Assembly (NCBI GenBank): GCA_035578175.1 | Contig: JAQMRL010000014.1 | Location: 11,260,274 to 11,324,273, forward strand | Direction: 5' to 3' | Source: Catonia carolina | Lineage: Eukaryota > Arthropoda > Insecta > Hemiptera > Achilidae | Length of the DNA stretch: 64,000 nucleotides | Shown here: in pieces, positions 33,100-44,192 of the stretch | How the letters are laid out: each line of letters begins with the position of its first letter | Numbering within the stretch: the stretch's first letter is position 1 | The notes under the pieces: generated by a model | Told to the model about the DNA's origin: nothing | Databases searched by the model: none | The model's input: only the letters and a program-made list of their open reading frames with translations | Translations under genes and position numbers: made by a program

Positions 33100-33250
33100 A
33101 TTGTATTTTTCATTCACTCATGATTAAAATTAGGTCATGTTTCTTTTTTATTTTAGGTACTTTGTATACTCATTATTAGTAACAGAGGTTATTTTATTAT
33201 CTACATTGGCAAGAGAAAATTGTGCAAGTGTTTCACATCAGATATTTATA
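33100..33250 (-). repeat. Helentron/DINE-1-like 5'-end fragment
   Basis: Reversed 5' part (TTCATTCACTCATGATTAAA ... GTGTTTCACATCAGAT). Confidence 0.7.
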
Positions 33251-33327
33251 TCAGGCATGATCATTGGAGACTTCCGTAAACAAAGTATGCGTTCACAATT
33301 CACGAAAATATAACACTTTCTTTTTTC

Positions 33328-33865
33328 TCCTGTCGCATTGGCGTAGTAGGTAATGTGCTCATCTCTCATCATGCGGTCTTAGGTTCGAATCCCATTCAGT
33401 CACGGCATACTTTCATACGTTACAAAAATCATTTCATCCTTGTGGGATTTTAACTTAGTGAAAATTTCCAGACCCTGGCCAGGAATCGAACCCGGGACCG
33501 CCGCGTGGCAGTCTAGCGCGCTTTCACTACGCTACGGAGGCGGCCATACCACTTTTCGAATCCATTCATTGGGATCGAATCCCATTCAGGCACGGCATAT
33601 TTTATACCTACGTTACAAAAAATCATTTCATCCTTCACCTTTGGTAACGTGCTCGCCTTTCATCATGTGGTCTTGGGTTCGAATCCCATTCAGGCACGGC
33701 ATATTTTCATACGTTACAAAAATTCATTTCATCCTTCACCGTCTGCATTAGCAGTAATTGCATAACAGTCGGACGTTAAAAAAAAAAAAAAAAAAAATCA
33801 TCCTTCACCGTTTGCATTAGCAGTAATTGCAGAACAGTCAGACGTTAAACCAAAAGAAATACCAC
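33328..33865. repeat. cluster of tRNA-derived SINEs A and C
   Basis: A family A head and B box (33335-33440, +) is interrupted by a reversed family C SINE (about 33437-33547; reversed B box GAATCGAACCCGGG, A box GCGTAGTGAAAGCGC). Two more partial family A units follow, with B boxes at about 33571 and 33677, then a poly-A run at 33778-33797 and another family A 3' end to about 33862. The open frame across the cluster is not coding. Confidence 0.75.
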
Positions 33866-34055
33866 TTTTGTTACATCCTATACTTAAAACAATTTAACCT
33901 ACCACCGTAAAACAAAAATAAGAAATTTATAATATTTTTGGCAAGTAGAAAGTTAATTCACGTTCCATAATGATTTGATATTGACTTTCCAATAGCCATG
34001 GGAATATCTGTCGGAAAAAATTAATCACATACTATCAAAGATAAAATCTAACCTA

Positions 34056-35344
34056 AAAAAATCCGATGTGAAACATTCACACGACTTTCTATTGCCAATA
34101 AAAATAATGAAAATATAACTTATGTTTAATCATTAATAAACAATGTAAAATGAAAAACACAACCTAATATTTTCACGAGAGAATCGTTTAAAATAAAACT
34201 AAACCTCTGTACAACTTTAAAATACGGAAACAAATTCACGCTAAACTAAATACAGGAAAATGCTTGAATTAAAAGTTGTACACTTTTTAATTTTCGATAG
34301 TTTTAATTTAATACATTTTGTCGGAAAATGTAGACAGAAATTAAAAATTCTCTGGCAGAAATTTTAAAAAATCCTATTTTTAACAGATTTTCATGAGCAA
34401 AATACAAACTTGACCCACCGTGTTGGTCTAGAGGTAAAGTCGTCGCCATAATCAGCTGTTTAACAGCTGATTTGAACAGCTGATGGATTTAAATACTAGA
34501 CAGTGGTTACCGGTGTTCTTTGATGGTTGGGGTTCAATTAACCATACTCTCTCAGGAATTGTCGGCCTGAGTCTGTACACGACTACACCTCATTTACACG
34601 TCATACATATCATTCTCATCTCATTGGGTCATGGGGTTGCTTATTGTTCTCAATTGAACAGATTGCAACGTACACATATTAGGAATTTAAAAAAAAATAG
34701 TACTAACTTCATTAATTGACGCTAAACTAACCGTTGTAAAAAATGACACTTGCAGGGTTTTCAATTTCTACAACTTTTAATTGTATAAACTTTGGCCCTG
34801 AAATACATATTGATGCCGCAATAGTAAATAAAAAGTAATTTTTACCACGAGCGCCCAGTCTCCTCAAACTTGCAGTAGACATGGCGCTTACCCTTACTTG
34901 TATAAAATATGTAGTAAATGAGTCGATTTTTAAAAAAATCGTGGGAGCTTTTTGCATTTTGAACTGCAATTTTGCACATTATGGCCGCAATTTTAAAACA
35001 ATAAACATTGTTTTAACGAGACAAGCTTCTCCAAGAATTTCAGCAGACATGTCGCTTACCTTATCTCGCAGAACATAAAAAAATTAGTTAATGAAATTTA
35101 AAAAAATAATAATAAAGAAAGAAAATCGTAAAAAGTGAAAAATCGCGTGAATAAACTAGTACTTCTTCCGGTTGACCGATTTTAATGAAAATGTTCGTGT
35201 CAGGTTCGCTAGTAGTACCTACCTAACTTTAAGTTCAAACTTTCAACTTCATAGAATAAAATTTTAACTTTGTAGAATATTTCGTTATTGAGATATTTCG
35301 TTCACACACACACGCACGCACGCACACACACACGCACGCACGCG

Positions 35345-35375
<31 letters not shown>

Positions 35376-35395
35376 AAACCAATCGCTAAAACATG
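34056..35395 (+). mobile_element. Helentron/DINE-1-like element interrupted by a SINE
   Basis: 5' end ATCCGATGTGAAACATTCAC; body to about 34411; SINE family B at 34412-34690; body resumes (ACGCTAAACTAACCGTTGTA) with the CA/CG tract at 35303-35374. The terminal hairpin end is missing. Confidence 0.7.
34412..34690 (+). repeat. tRNA-derived SINE, family B, nested
   Basis: GGTCTAGAGGTAAAGTCGTC head. The B-box part has been lost, since the sequence jumps from CAGCTGTTTAACAGCTGATT to the body. Ends ACACATATTAGG. Confidence 0.75.
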
Positions 35396-36089
35396 TTTTT
35401 TAGGATCAGGGGGCTTGAATTTAGCTACAATGGTATTGAAGTACTTTGGAGGGGCACAAAAAAGGTTCTATAGATTGTTTCGCTACGATTCACCGTTTAT
35501 GAGTTAAAAAAATTTGGTGAAAAATTTTTGGTTTTAGTTTTCTCATGGTGGGTTAAGGTCAACTTTAGTTACATGTTCTTGAAGTACTTTGAGCGGGGCA
35601 CGCAAAAGATTCTATACAACATGTAAATCAATGTTTGTAATCGGTAAACTGTTTTTCATTTAAAGGTTTTCATTTATAATTGATTAATTTGTAAAAATTT
35701 GTGACGAAGAATTGTTTTCACGATATATATACCTACTGTTGTCCTAACAGATTGATGAGGAAGAATAAATAATTAAATATTGTACAGATTGGAAAAGAAT
35801 GAACGCAACTGAAGAACGCAACATTATTATTTTGAAGAAATTCATCTTCAAAATCATTCGCTGTGCTAAACAAAGATTGATAAGCGGAACATTATAAAAT
35901 AGAGAATGTTGAAAAAAGAAAGAAGGAAAAAAGATATTGTAATAAAAAAAGTCTGCCGGAATTGAACAATCTAAAGTTAGGTGATAGGTAGAACGGTGTA
36001 GTGTTGCGTAGTTAAGCAACGCCGTGAACGTCTTATTTGTTCAAACATCGACTCGGCCGATTGTATATGAACGGATTGATATTATTATT
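35396..36089. other. no gene recognised
   Basis: Contains a weak direct repeat (TTGAAGTACTTTG at about 35436 and 35580) and otherwise AT-rich sequence without coding signal. Confidence 0.4.
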
Positions 36090-36092
36090 ATA

Positions 36093-37050
36093 AAAATCTG
36101 GTGTAAAACGCTTACATGACTTTCTCTTGCCAATGCAAATAATGAACAATATAACCTAACATTATTAGTAAAATATGAGATATAAACAACAAAACTAACC
36201 TGAATGAATATAGGCCTAACCTTATTTTAATCATGAGTAAAAGACGCAAAATGAAAATCAAAACTCAATTTGACTTAAAAATTCGGAAAATCAATCTTTC
36301 ACGCTAAACTAGGCTCTGTAGAGAAAAATGCTCTAAATAAAAGTTGTAGATCTTTTAATTTCCTATAAATTTTTATATAACTTTACACTTTTGTCGTAAA
36401 ATGCATACTAAAGCCGGAATCTTAAAAAAAATCATTACTTACAGATTTTCATGAAAGGAAAAACCGAAAATCAATTACTGTTAACTAAGCATTATACAAA
36501 GAAATTTTGGAATAAACGTTCAACATTTTTAAATTTCTACATTACAACACTTTTAATACACTTAATACTTTTAATACACTTTTGCTCTAAAATGCATATG
36601 AAGCCGCAATCTTGAAAAAACCATTTTTTTCAACGAGAGCTCAGCCTCCCCAAGAATTTTAACAGACATGGCGCCTACCCTATCTTGTAAAGCATAACAA
36701 ATTTAGTAAACCAGGCGATTTTTAAGAAAATTGTAGAACCCGTTTTTGAAAAAATCGCCAAAAAATCAAAAATTACACGAATAAACTACTACTTCCGGTT
36801 GACAGATTTTGATGAAAATTTCGTGTAGAGTCCTCTACTGGTATCTAACTTAATTTTTAAGTTTCAACTTCAAACGATGTTCCGCTCTTCAGATATTCTG
36901 TTCACACACGCCAATCGCTATAAACATGTTTTTGGGTTCAGGGGGTCTGAAAACGTGTAGATCCGGTGAAAACTCGATTTCGAAAAATCGATATGAAAAC
37001 AATACTTTCCTTCCTATAGGCTACATTCATACAAGCAATAGAAAGTAAAA
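36093..37050 (+). mobile_element. Helentron/DINE-1-like element, full-length copy with almost no microsatellite
   Basis: ATCTGGTGTAAAACGCTTAC at the 5' end; AAGCAATAGAAAGTA at the 3' end. The CA tract is reduced to TTCACACACG at about 36900. Confidence 0.75.
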
Positions 37051-37079
37051 ATTTAATACTCCACCGGCCTGTTATTGAT

Positions 37080-38253
37080 AAAACTAAAGTTATTTAAAAT
37101 TAAAAACCCTGCAACACTTTCATTTCAAGCATTTTTTTCTACAGAGCGTAGTTTAGCATGAATTAGTGATTTTTCGTTGTATTTTTTTAAGCCCAAAGAG
37201 GTTGATTTTCATTTAATGACATTTACTTATGATTAAAAACAGTTATTGAATGTTTCATTATTTTTTACATTGGTAAAAGAAAGTCGTGTAAGTTGTTCAA
37301 ACCAGATTTTTACTTTCTCTTGCCTATATGAAGATATAGGAAGGGAAGTATTGTTTTCATGTCGATTTTTCGAATTTTCACTGGATCTTCACGTTTTCAG
37401 AGCCCCTGAATCCAAAAAACATGTTTTTAGCGATTGGTCTGAGTGTGTGTGTGTGTGTGTGTGCGCGCGCGCGTGCGCGTGTGTGTGAACAGAATATCTC
37501 AAGAACGGAACATCGTACGAACTTGAAACTTAAAACTTAAGTTAGACACCACTACCGGACCCGACACGAACATTTTCATCAAAGTCGGTCAACCGAAAGT
37601 AGTAGTTTATTCGTGTAATTTTTCATTTTTTGCGATTTTCTCAAAAACGGGTCCTACAATTTTCTTAAAAATCGCCTAGTTTACTAAATTTGTTATGCTT
37701 TACAAGATAGGGTAGGCGCCATGTTTGCTGAAATTCTTGGTGAGGCAGTTTTCACGTAAAAAAATTGTTTCTTTAAAATTGCGGCTTTAATATGCATTTT
37801 AGCGCAAAACTTTACGTAGGTAATAAAAGTTGTAGAAAATTTGAAATTCTACAACTTTTATTTTAACTATTTTTTTGTACAACGTTAATTTAGCGATTTT
37901 CTGTTTTTTCCCACGAAAACGTGTGAAAAATCAATTTTTTTAAGATTTCGGCCTTTGTATGCATTTTACAACAAAAGTGAATAATCAGATTTATAGGAAA
38001 TTAAAAGATCTCCAACTTTTATTTTGAACATTTTTCTCTACAGAGCCTAGTTTAGCGTGAAAATTGTAATATTCCGTATTTTTAAGCCAAACTGAGTTTG
38101 ATTTTGCGTCTTGCACTCATGATTAAAGTTAGGTTATGTTTATTGAGGTTAAGTTTTTTGTTTGTTTCTAACGTTTTAATAGTAATGTTAGGTTTATTGT
38201 TAATTATTTGCATTGGCAAGAGATAGTTGTGTGAGTGTTTCATATCAAATTTT
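37080..38253 (-). mobile_element. Helentron/DINE-1-like element preceded by a fragment
   Basis: 37080-37310 is a reversed 5' part. 37311-38253 is a near-complete reversed copy (TTACTTTCTCTTGCCTATAT to AGTGTTTCATATCA) with a TG/CG tract at 37445-37487. Confidence 0.75.
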
Positions 38254-39000
38254 TTTCTATGAAGGTTATAGAGTATGATCATTCGTCGAAATTTAGGTAT
38301 TATTAAAAAAAATATTATACGTAGTTACATAACTTTCTCTTGTGTTAGAACGAGAAAGTAAAAATTGTACGTGTTATATAAAATCTTCAGTTATTGTCGC
38401 TGGTTTTTCTTTCGCTGAATTTTTTTTACTAATAACCGTACGAAGAGGAATTCATGTATTTATTAACAAATTGTTCAATTTGTAAAGGAAATAAAAAATA
38501 TATAAATGACATTTTGTGAAATTCCATTCGTTACATATTTTTTAAATAAAATTACAACTAAATATAAAAGGGAATCCCAAAAAAACCAGTTTTAAAATCC
38601 TAACCAACGTAACCAGATTGTTTTTAATTTAATGAGATAAACGAGGAAGAACTAACCTTATTAAAAAATACATAATGTGAAATAAATAATGTTGTCAATG
38701 TATTTGACTTTTATTTGCTCAAGAAAAATAAATAAACTAGAATACAGTTTGGCAAGGCTTGCTTTTTTAACTGTATCATTCAATTTAATACCAGAAGTTT
38801 CTCTTGCCCTTTATTTCACTATACAGTCGAACTTCCATACAGGGAATCATCACCGGACTTCCGAAAAAGTTCGTTAAATGCAAACTTCGTTATATGGAAT
38901 AATCCACGTACATTGGTTGCAAGTGCTTTTTTGGTAGACAAGAAAATTACTAATGATAGATATACAGAGTGCTTCCAAAATGGTGATACTGTGCTTTTTT
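38254..39000. other. no gene; one small terminal-hairpin relic
   Basis: 38330-38362 holds a short palindrome ACTTTCTCTTGTGTTAGAAC / GAGAAAGTA, also seen reversed at 43943-43977. The rest is AT-rich. Confidence 0.45.
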
Positions 39001-39003
39001 AGA

Positions 39004-39918
39004 TTCTACTTGTAAAAAAATATAGTGTGAAACACTCACGCAAGTTCCTCTTGCAAATGCAAATAAATAACAACATAATCTAACATTAGTAATCAAAAAT
39101 CTGGTGTGAAACACTCACGAATTTCTCTTGCCAATGTAAATAATGAACAATATAATCTAACATTAGTAATAAAACATTAGAAATAAACAAAAAACTAACC
39201 TCTATAAACATAACCTAATTTTAATCATGAGTGAAAGACTCAAAATGAAAATCGACCTCAGTTTGGCTTAAAAATACATAAAATCACTCTTTCACGCTAA
39301 ACTAGGCTCTGTAGAAAAAAATGACCTAAATAAAAGTTGTAGATCTTTTAATTTCCTATAAATTTGACTATACTTTTTTGTCGTAAAATGCATAATAAGG
39401 CAGAAATCTTATAAAATCGATTTTTCACACGTTTTCGTAAGAAAAAAACAGAAATTCGCTAATTACCGCTTACGTGAAAACAGCCTCAACAAGAATTTCA
39501 GCAAACATGGCGCCTACCCTATCTTGTAGAGCATAAAAAATTTAGTAAACCAGACGATTTTTAAAAAATCGTAGGACCAGTTTTTAAGAAAATCGCAAAA
39601 AAGTGAAAAATTACACGAATAAACTACTACTTCCGGTTGACCGATTTTTATGAAAATGTTCGTGTTGGGTCCGGTAGTAGTATGTAAGTTAAGTTTCGAG
39701 TTTCAAGTTCGTACGATGTTCCGTTCTTGAGACACTCTGTTCACATACACACGCGCGCGCACACACACACACAGACAGACCAACCGCTAAAAACATGTTT
39801 TTTGGGTTCAGGGGTCTGAAAACGTGTAGCCTACATCTGGTGAAAACTCGATTTCGAAAAATCGACATGAAAACAATACTTTCCTTCCTATATATTCACA
39901 TAGGCCAGAGAAAGTAAA
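39004..39918 (+). mobile_element. Helentron/DINE-1-like fragment plus near-complete copy
   Basis: A 5'-end fragment at 39022-39092 is followed at 39095 by a copy (ATCTGGTGTGAAACACTCAC) that reaches GCCAGAGAAAGTA at about 39916. An internal deletion is visible near 39470, where the body jumps from AATTACCGCT to TACGTGAAAACAG. Confidence 0.75.
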
Positions 39919-40992
39919 ACCTAGAAATAAACAAAAAACTAACCTTAATAAACATAACCAAATTTAATTTTTTTTTTGTTCAACGTCCGACTGTTCTGCA
40001 ATTACTGCTAATGCAGATGGTGAAGGTTGAAATGATTTTTTTGTAACGTATGAAAATATGCCGTGCCTGAATGGGATTCGAACCCAAGACCACATGATGA
40101 GAGGCGAGCACGTTACCAACTACGCCAAAACCTAATTTTAATCATGAGTGAAAGACGTAAAATGAAAATCAACCTCAGTTTGGCTTAAATATACGGAGAA
40201 TCACTCTTTTACGCTAAACTTGGCTCTGTAGAGAAAAATACTCTAAATAAAAGTTGTAGATCTTTTAATTTTCTATAAATTTGATTATATACATTTTTGT
40301 CGTAAAATGCATATTCAGACTGAAATTTTAAAAAAGTCAATTTTTTTTACACTCTTTCCTACGATTTTTTTTAAAAATCGCTTTATTTACTAATTTTTTA
40401 TGCTCTAAAAGACGTGTCTTTTTATTGTAATTGTAATTTCAGCAGATATGACGCCTACTACGGTGGGCGCCATGTTTGCTGAAATGTTTGGGAAGGCTGT
40501 TCTCTCAAAAAAAAAAAAATGTTTTTTTAAGATTACGGCTTTAATATGCATTTTAGCGCAAAAATGTATATAATAAAAGTTGTAGAGAATTTAAAACCCT
40601 TCAACTTTTATTTCAAACATTTTTGGTATAACGCTAGTTTAGCGGTAATTAACGATTTTCGATTTTTTTCACGAAAATGTGTAAAAAATCGATTTTTCAA
40701 GATTTCAGCCTTCGTATGCGTTTTATAAAAAGCATCAAATTTATAAGAAATTAAAAGATCGACACTTTCCATTTAAGCTTTTCTCTACAGAGCCTAGGTT
40801 AGCGTGAAAGAGTGATTTTCTATATTTTTAAGCCAAACTGAGGTTGATTTTCATTTTGCGTTTTTCACTCATGATTAAAATTAGGTTATGTATATTGAGG
40901 TTGGTTTTTTGTTTATTTTTAATGTTAGGGTGTATTGTTAATTATTTTCCTTGGCAAGCGAAATTCATGGGATTGTTTCACACCAGATTTTT
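39919..40992. mobile_element. two opposed Helentron/DINE-1-like partial copies with a nested SINE
   Basis: 39919-40340 is a forward 5' part split by a SINE at 39975-40131. About 40350-40992 is reversed and ends TTTCACACCAGAT. It has no microsatellite or terminal hairpin, so the copies meet in their bodies. Confidence 0.7.
39975..40131 (-). repeat. tRNA-derived SINE, family A, nested
   Basis: Reversed SINE from the poly-T tail to the A-box (CCAACTACGCCA). The flanks ACCAAATTTAAT and ACCTAATTTTAAT look like a decayed target duplication. Confidence 0.8.
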
Positions 40993-41504
40993 ATTATAAA
41001 TAAAAGTCGTACGCATTTTATAAGTACAAGGTTTCTTTTGTAGGTTTATTTGTATAAGTAGTAAGTTAATTTGTAGGTGTTGGTTAGAAAGAGAGAGAGA
41101 GACGGGAAGGGAGAGTGAGTGTTTGATTCAACTGAAGTTTTATTAACTGGACAGCAGTTGTATCGTTTCATTCCGGAGTTCCTTTCATTTTCATGTAACT
41201 TGTAAACTTGTTTTACATTGATATCAGATGCCTAACAGACAGTTGCAACGCTGCACCTAACTTGACTAGGTTGATTTTTTAAAATGCATTTTAAACAAGC
41301 ATACAAATCACATGTTACATTCACATTTTAGGCCTACACGTATGTGTAATCATGTAGGCAGTGGTAGGCCTCCATGTTAAATGTATAACACTCCCTTATG
41401 TAACAATTCTATGCATTAATTTGACTCTCTTACTTAATTCTATGCATAAAAATTGCTTTTTTTTATTATTCGTTCATTTAAAGTCGCATAAGCTTCATCA
41501 GTAG
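40993..41504. other. no gene or known repeat recognised
   Basis: Includes a purine tract (GAGAGAGAGACGGGAAGGGA, about 41091-41112) but no coding signal. Confidence 0.4.
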
Positions 41505-41507
41505 CGA

Positions 41508-41622
41508 ATCCGGTGGGATTTTAACGATGGCGTTTACTATGTGAAAGTTTCCAGACCCTGGCCGGGAATCGAACCCGGGACCTAGAAGTGGTAGGTAACT
41601 ACGCTACGGAAACGGCCAAATA
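41508..41622 (-). repeat. tRNA-derived SINE, family C
   Basis: Reversed: GGTGGGATTTTAACG, GGAATCGAACCCGGGACC (B box) and CTACGCTACGGAAACGGCC (A-box end). Confidence 0.7.
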
Positions 41623-41666
41623 TGTTTTGAATTGTTATTCAAACTATCAATATTTTAGTAACTAAT

Positions 41667-42425
41667 AAAAATCTGGTGTGAAACACACACAACTTTCTCT
41701 TGCCAATGCAAATAATGAACAATATAACCTAACATTAGTAATGAAACATTAGTAAAAAACAAAAAACTAACCTCAATAAACATAATTTTATTTTAATCAT
41801 GAGCGAGACGCAAAATGAAAATCAACCTCGGTTTGGCTTAAAAATACGGAAAATAACTCATTCACGCTAAACTAGGCTCTGTAGAAAAAAAATGCTCAAA
41901 ATAAAAGTTGTAGATCTTTTAATTTTCTATAAATTTAATTACCCTATAAAATTTTGTCGTCAAATGCATACTAAGGCTGAAATCTTATAAATATCGACTT
42001 TTTTGTGAAAAAAAACACAGAAAATCGCTAGTTTACGCTAAACAAAAAATGTTTTAAATAAAAGTTGTAGGATATTTAATTCTCTACAACTTTTGACATT
42101 TTTGCGCTAAAATGCATATTAAAGCCGCAATCTTAAAACAAACAATTTTTTTACGAGAAAACAACCTTCCCAAGAATTTCAGAAGACATGTCGCCTATCC
42201 TATCTTGTAGAGTACAAAAAATGTAGTAAATGAGACGATTTAAAAAAAATTGTAGGACCCGTTTTTGAGAAAATCGCAAAAAAGAAAAATGACAAGAATA
42301 AACTACTACTTCCGGTTGACCGATTTTGATTAAAATGTTCTTGTCGGGTCCTCTACTAGTATCTAACTTAGCTTTCAAGTTTCAAGATCGTACGATGTTC
42401 CGTTCTTGAAATATTCTATTCACAC

Positions 42426-42470
<45 letters not shown>

Positions 42471-42608
42471 TCAATCATTAACATGTTTTTTGGGTTCAGG
42501 GGGTCTGAAAACGTTTAGATCCGGTGAAAACTCGATTTCGAAAAATCGACATAAAAACAATACAGTACTTTCATTCCTATACATTCATATAGGCAAGAGA
42601 AAGTAAAA
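41667..42608 (+). mobile_element. Helentron/DINE-1-like element, full-length copy
   Basis: ATCTGGTGTGAAACACACAC to ATAGGCAAGAGAAAGTA, with a CA tract at 42420-42468. Confidence 0.8.
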
Positions 42609-42654
42609 ATATGATTTATTTTTGTTTTTTTTTAAATGCCTAATGTGTGTACAT

Positions 42655-42890
42655 CGCAATCTGTTCAATTTATGAACAAGCAAACCCGTGACTCAATGAG
42701 ATGAGGATGATGTATAAATGAGGTATAGTATTGTACAGACTCAGGCCGACCATTACTGAAAGGGTATGGCTAATCGAACCTTAACCAAGTACACCAGTAT
42801 TCACTGTCTAGGTAATCAGCTGTTAAACAGCTGACTTTGGCGACGAGCCTACCATTATAACAACCCATTGGGTGATTTATTAATTAAAAT
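42655..42890 (-). repeat. tRNA-derived SINE, family B
   Basis: Reversed: body (CAATGAGATGAGGATGATGT ...), CAGCTGTTAAACAGCTGA and GGCGACGA. The tRNA-like head is mostly missing. Confidence 0.65.
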
Positions 42891-43106
42891 AAAATTTTAG
42901 TTTGTTACTGTAAACAAATATAATTAAAATTTCCAAACTAATCCTAGTTCCTTTGACGCTCTGTGACTACTACGGTTTCATAATCATAGACACCTGAGTT
43001 TGAACCTCGCATCTCCAAAAGTATGAGTCGGATTTCAACATACTTTACATCAACATTTACCTCATTTTATTCTACGATGACCAATAATAAGGCCTATATT
43101 TTTACT

Positions 43107-43665
43107 TTCTCTTCCCTTTATGAATATACTAGCGGTACCCGGCGTGCGTTGCTACGCCGCCGGAAAATATTAAACCGGCAATATTAAAAAAAAAAACATG
43201 TAATTAATTACAACTGTGAAATTAATTTGCTTTATTTAAATTAATGCTAATGGTTAAACAATATTCTTTGTACTTTTATTTGGAGTATAAATATATAAAT
43301 TTTTTAATTTTCACCAATTAAATCACGACAAAGTACACGTACATCAACAAAAACATAACCTCGAACACGGCTTAATGTTTTTCTACATAGTTCACAAAAT
43401 ATTCGGTAGATTTCACTGCAAACATTTTTTATCTAACCTCATAAAAGCCTTCATGTAGGATATAAACATTATTTTCAACCCTTTAGGGCTAACTTTTTAA
43501 GGGTTTCAATAGCCTAAAACCTGCTCCGGCATCATAGTTACAACATAAAAAAAACTGCATGAAAATCGGTTCAGTAATTTAGGAGATAAAGGGGAATATA
43601 CACGCATACATACACACGTACATCGAATTTTATATATATACATAGGAAGGATATTGAAAAAAAGA
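43107..43665. mobile_element. repeat inserted in a rolling-circle-type terminal hairpin
   Basis: TTTACTTTCTCTTCCC and TTATGAATATA at 43109-43132 are the reversed 3' end of the Helentron/DINE-1-like family. After an insertion at about 43133-43640, the sequence resumes CATAGGAAGGATATTG. The insertion starts CTAGCGGTACCCGGCGTGCG and has, near its end, AAAATCGGTTCAGTAATTTA and ACACGTACATCGAATTTTAT, features of a dispersed invertebrate repeat type that I cannot place with certainty (non-LTR 3' end or Helitron-related). Confidence 0.55.
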
Positions 43666-44192
43666 TAAATCAAAAGAAGCTCTGATTTCAATATTTGTAC
43701 ATGCAGTGTTGTAGGACAGCGTATAAATGCGAGGTCAATCAGGTACATTCTTGATTGTAATCATTTTTAGTAGGCCAGGCTAATTAAAGATGGCATTTCG
43801 CCTACAATGTTCCATTTGTAAGTAGGATAAACATGATGTAGGCTTAATTAGTAACTTGTAAACAAGTTGAAGGAAGTTACTATTAGGCGTTGACACTTAT
43901 TCATCCTACTATACTGAATACAATCTATCAAGTAAAGATTCATTTTACTTTCTCGCTTTATAACAAGAGAAAGTAATTTAAAATATTTAAAAAAAAATTT
44001 AATTTTTTCATGTATATTTAAGCATTTAATTTTTTTGTTGAGGTTTTACTAAGTAAAACGAAGAGTGAGGCGGTTAAAATATGTCTTCCTCACTGAGTGG
44101 AAAAGTATGCTTATCAGCATGCCAAGCCCTTTGAAAAGTATATCCTTTCCAACCTGCAAATGGCACCTTCAATTCACTCACCACAGCGTCTA

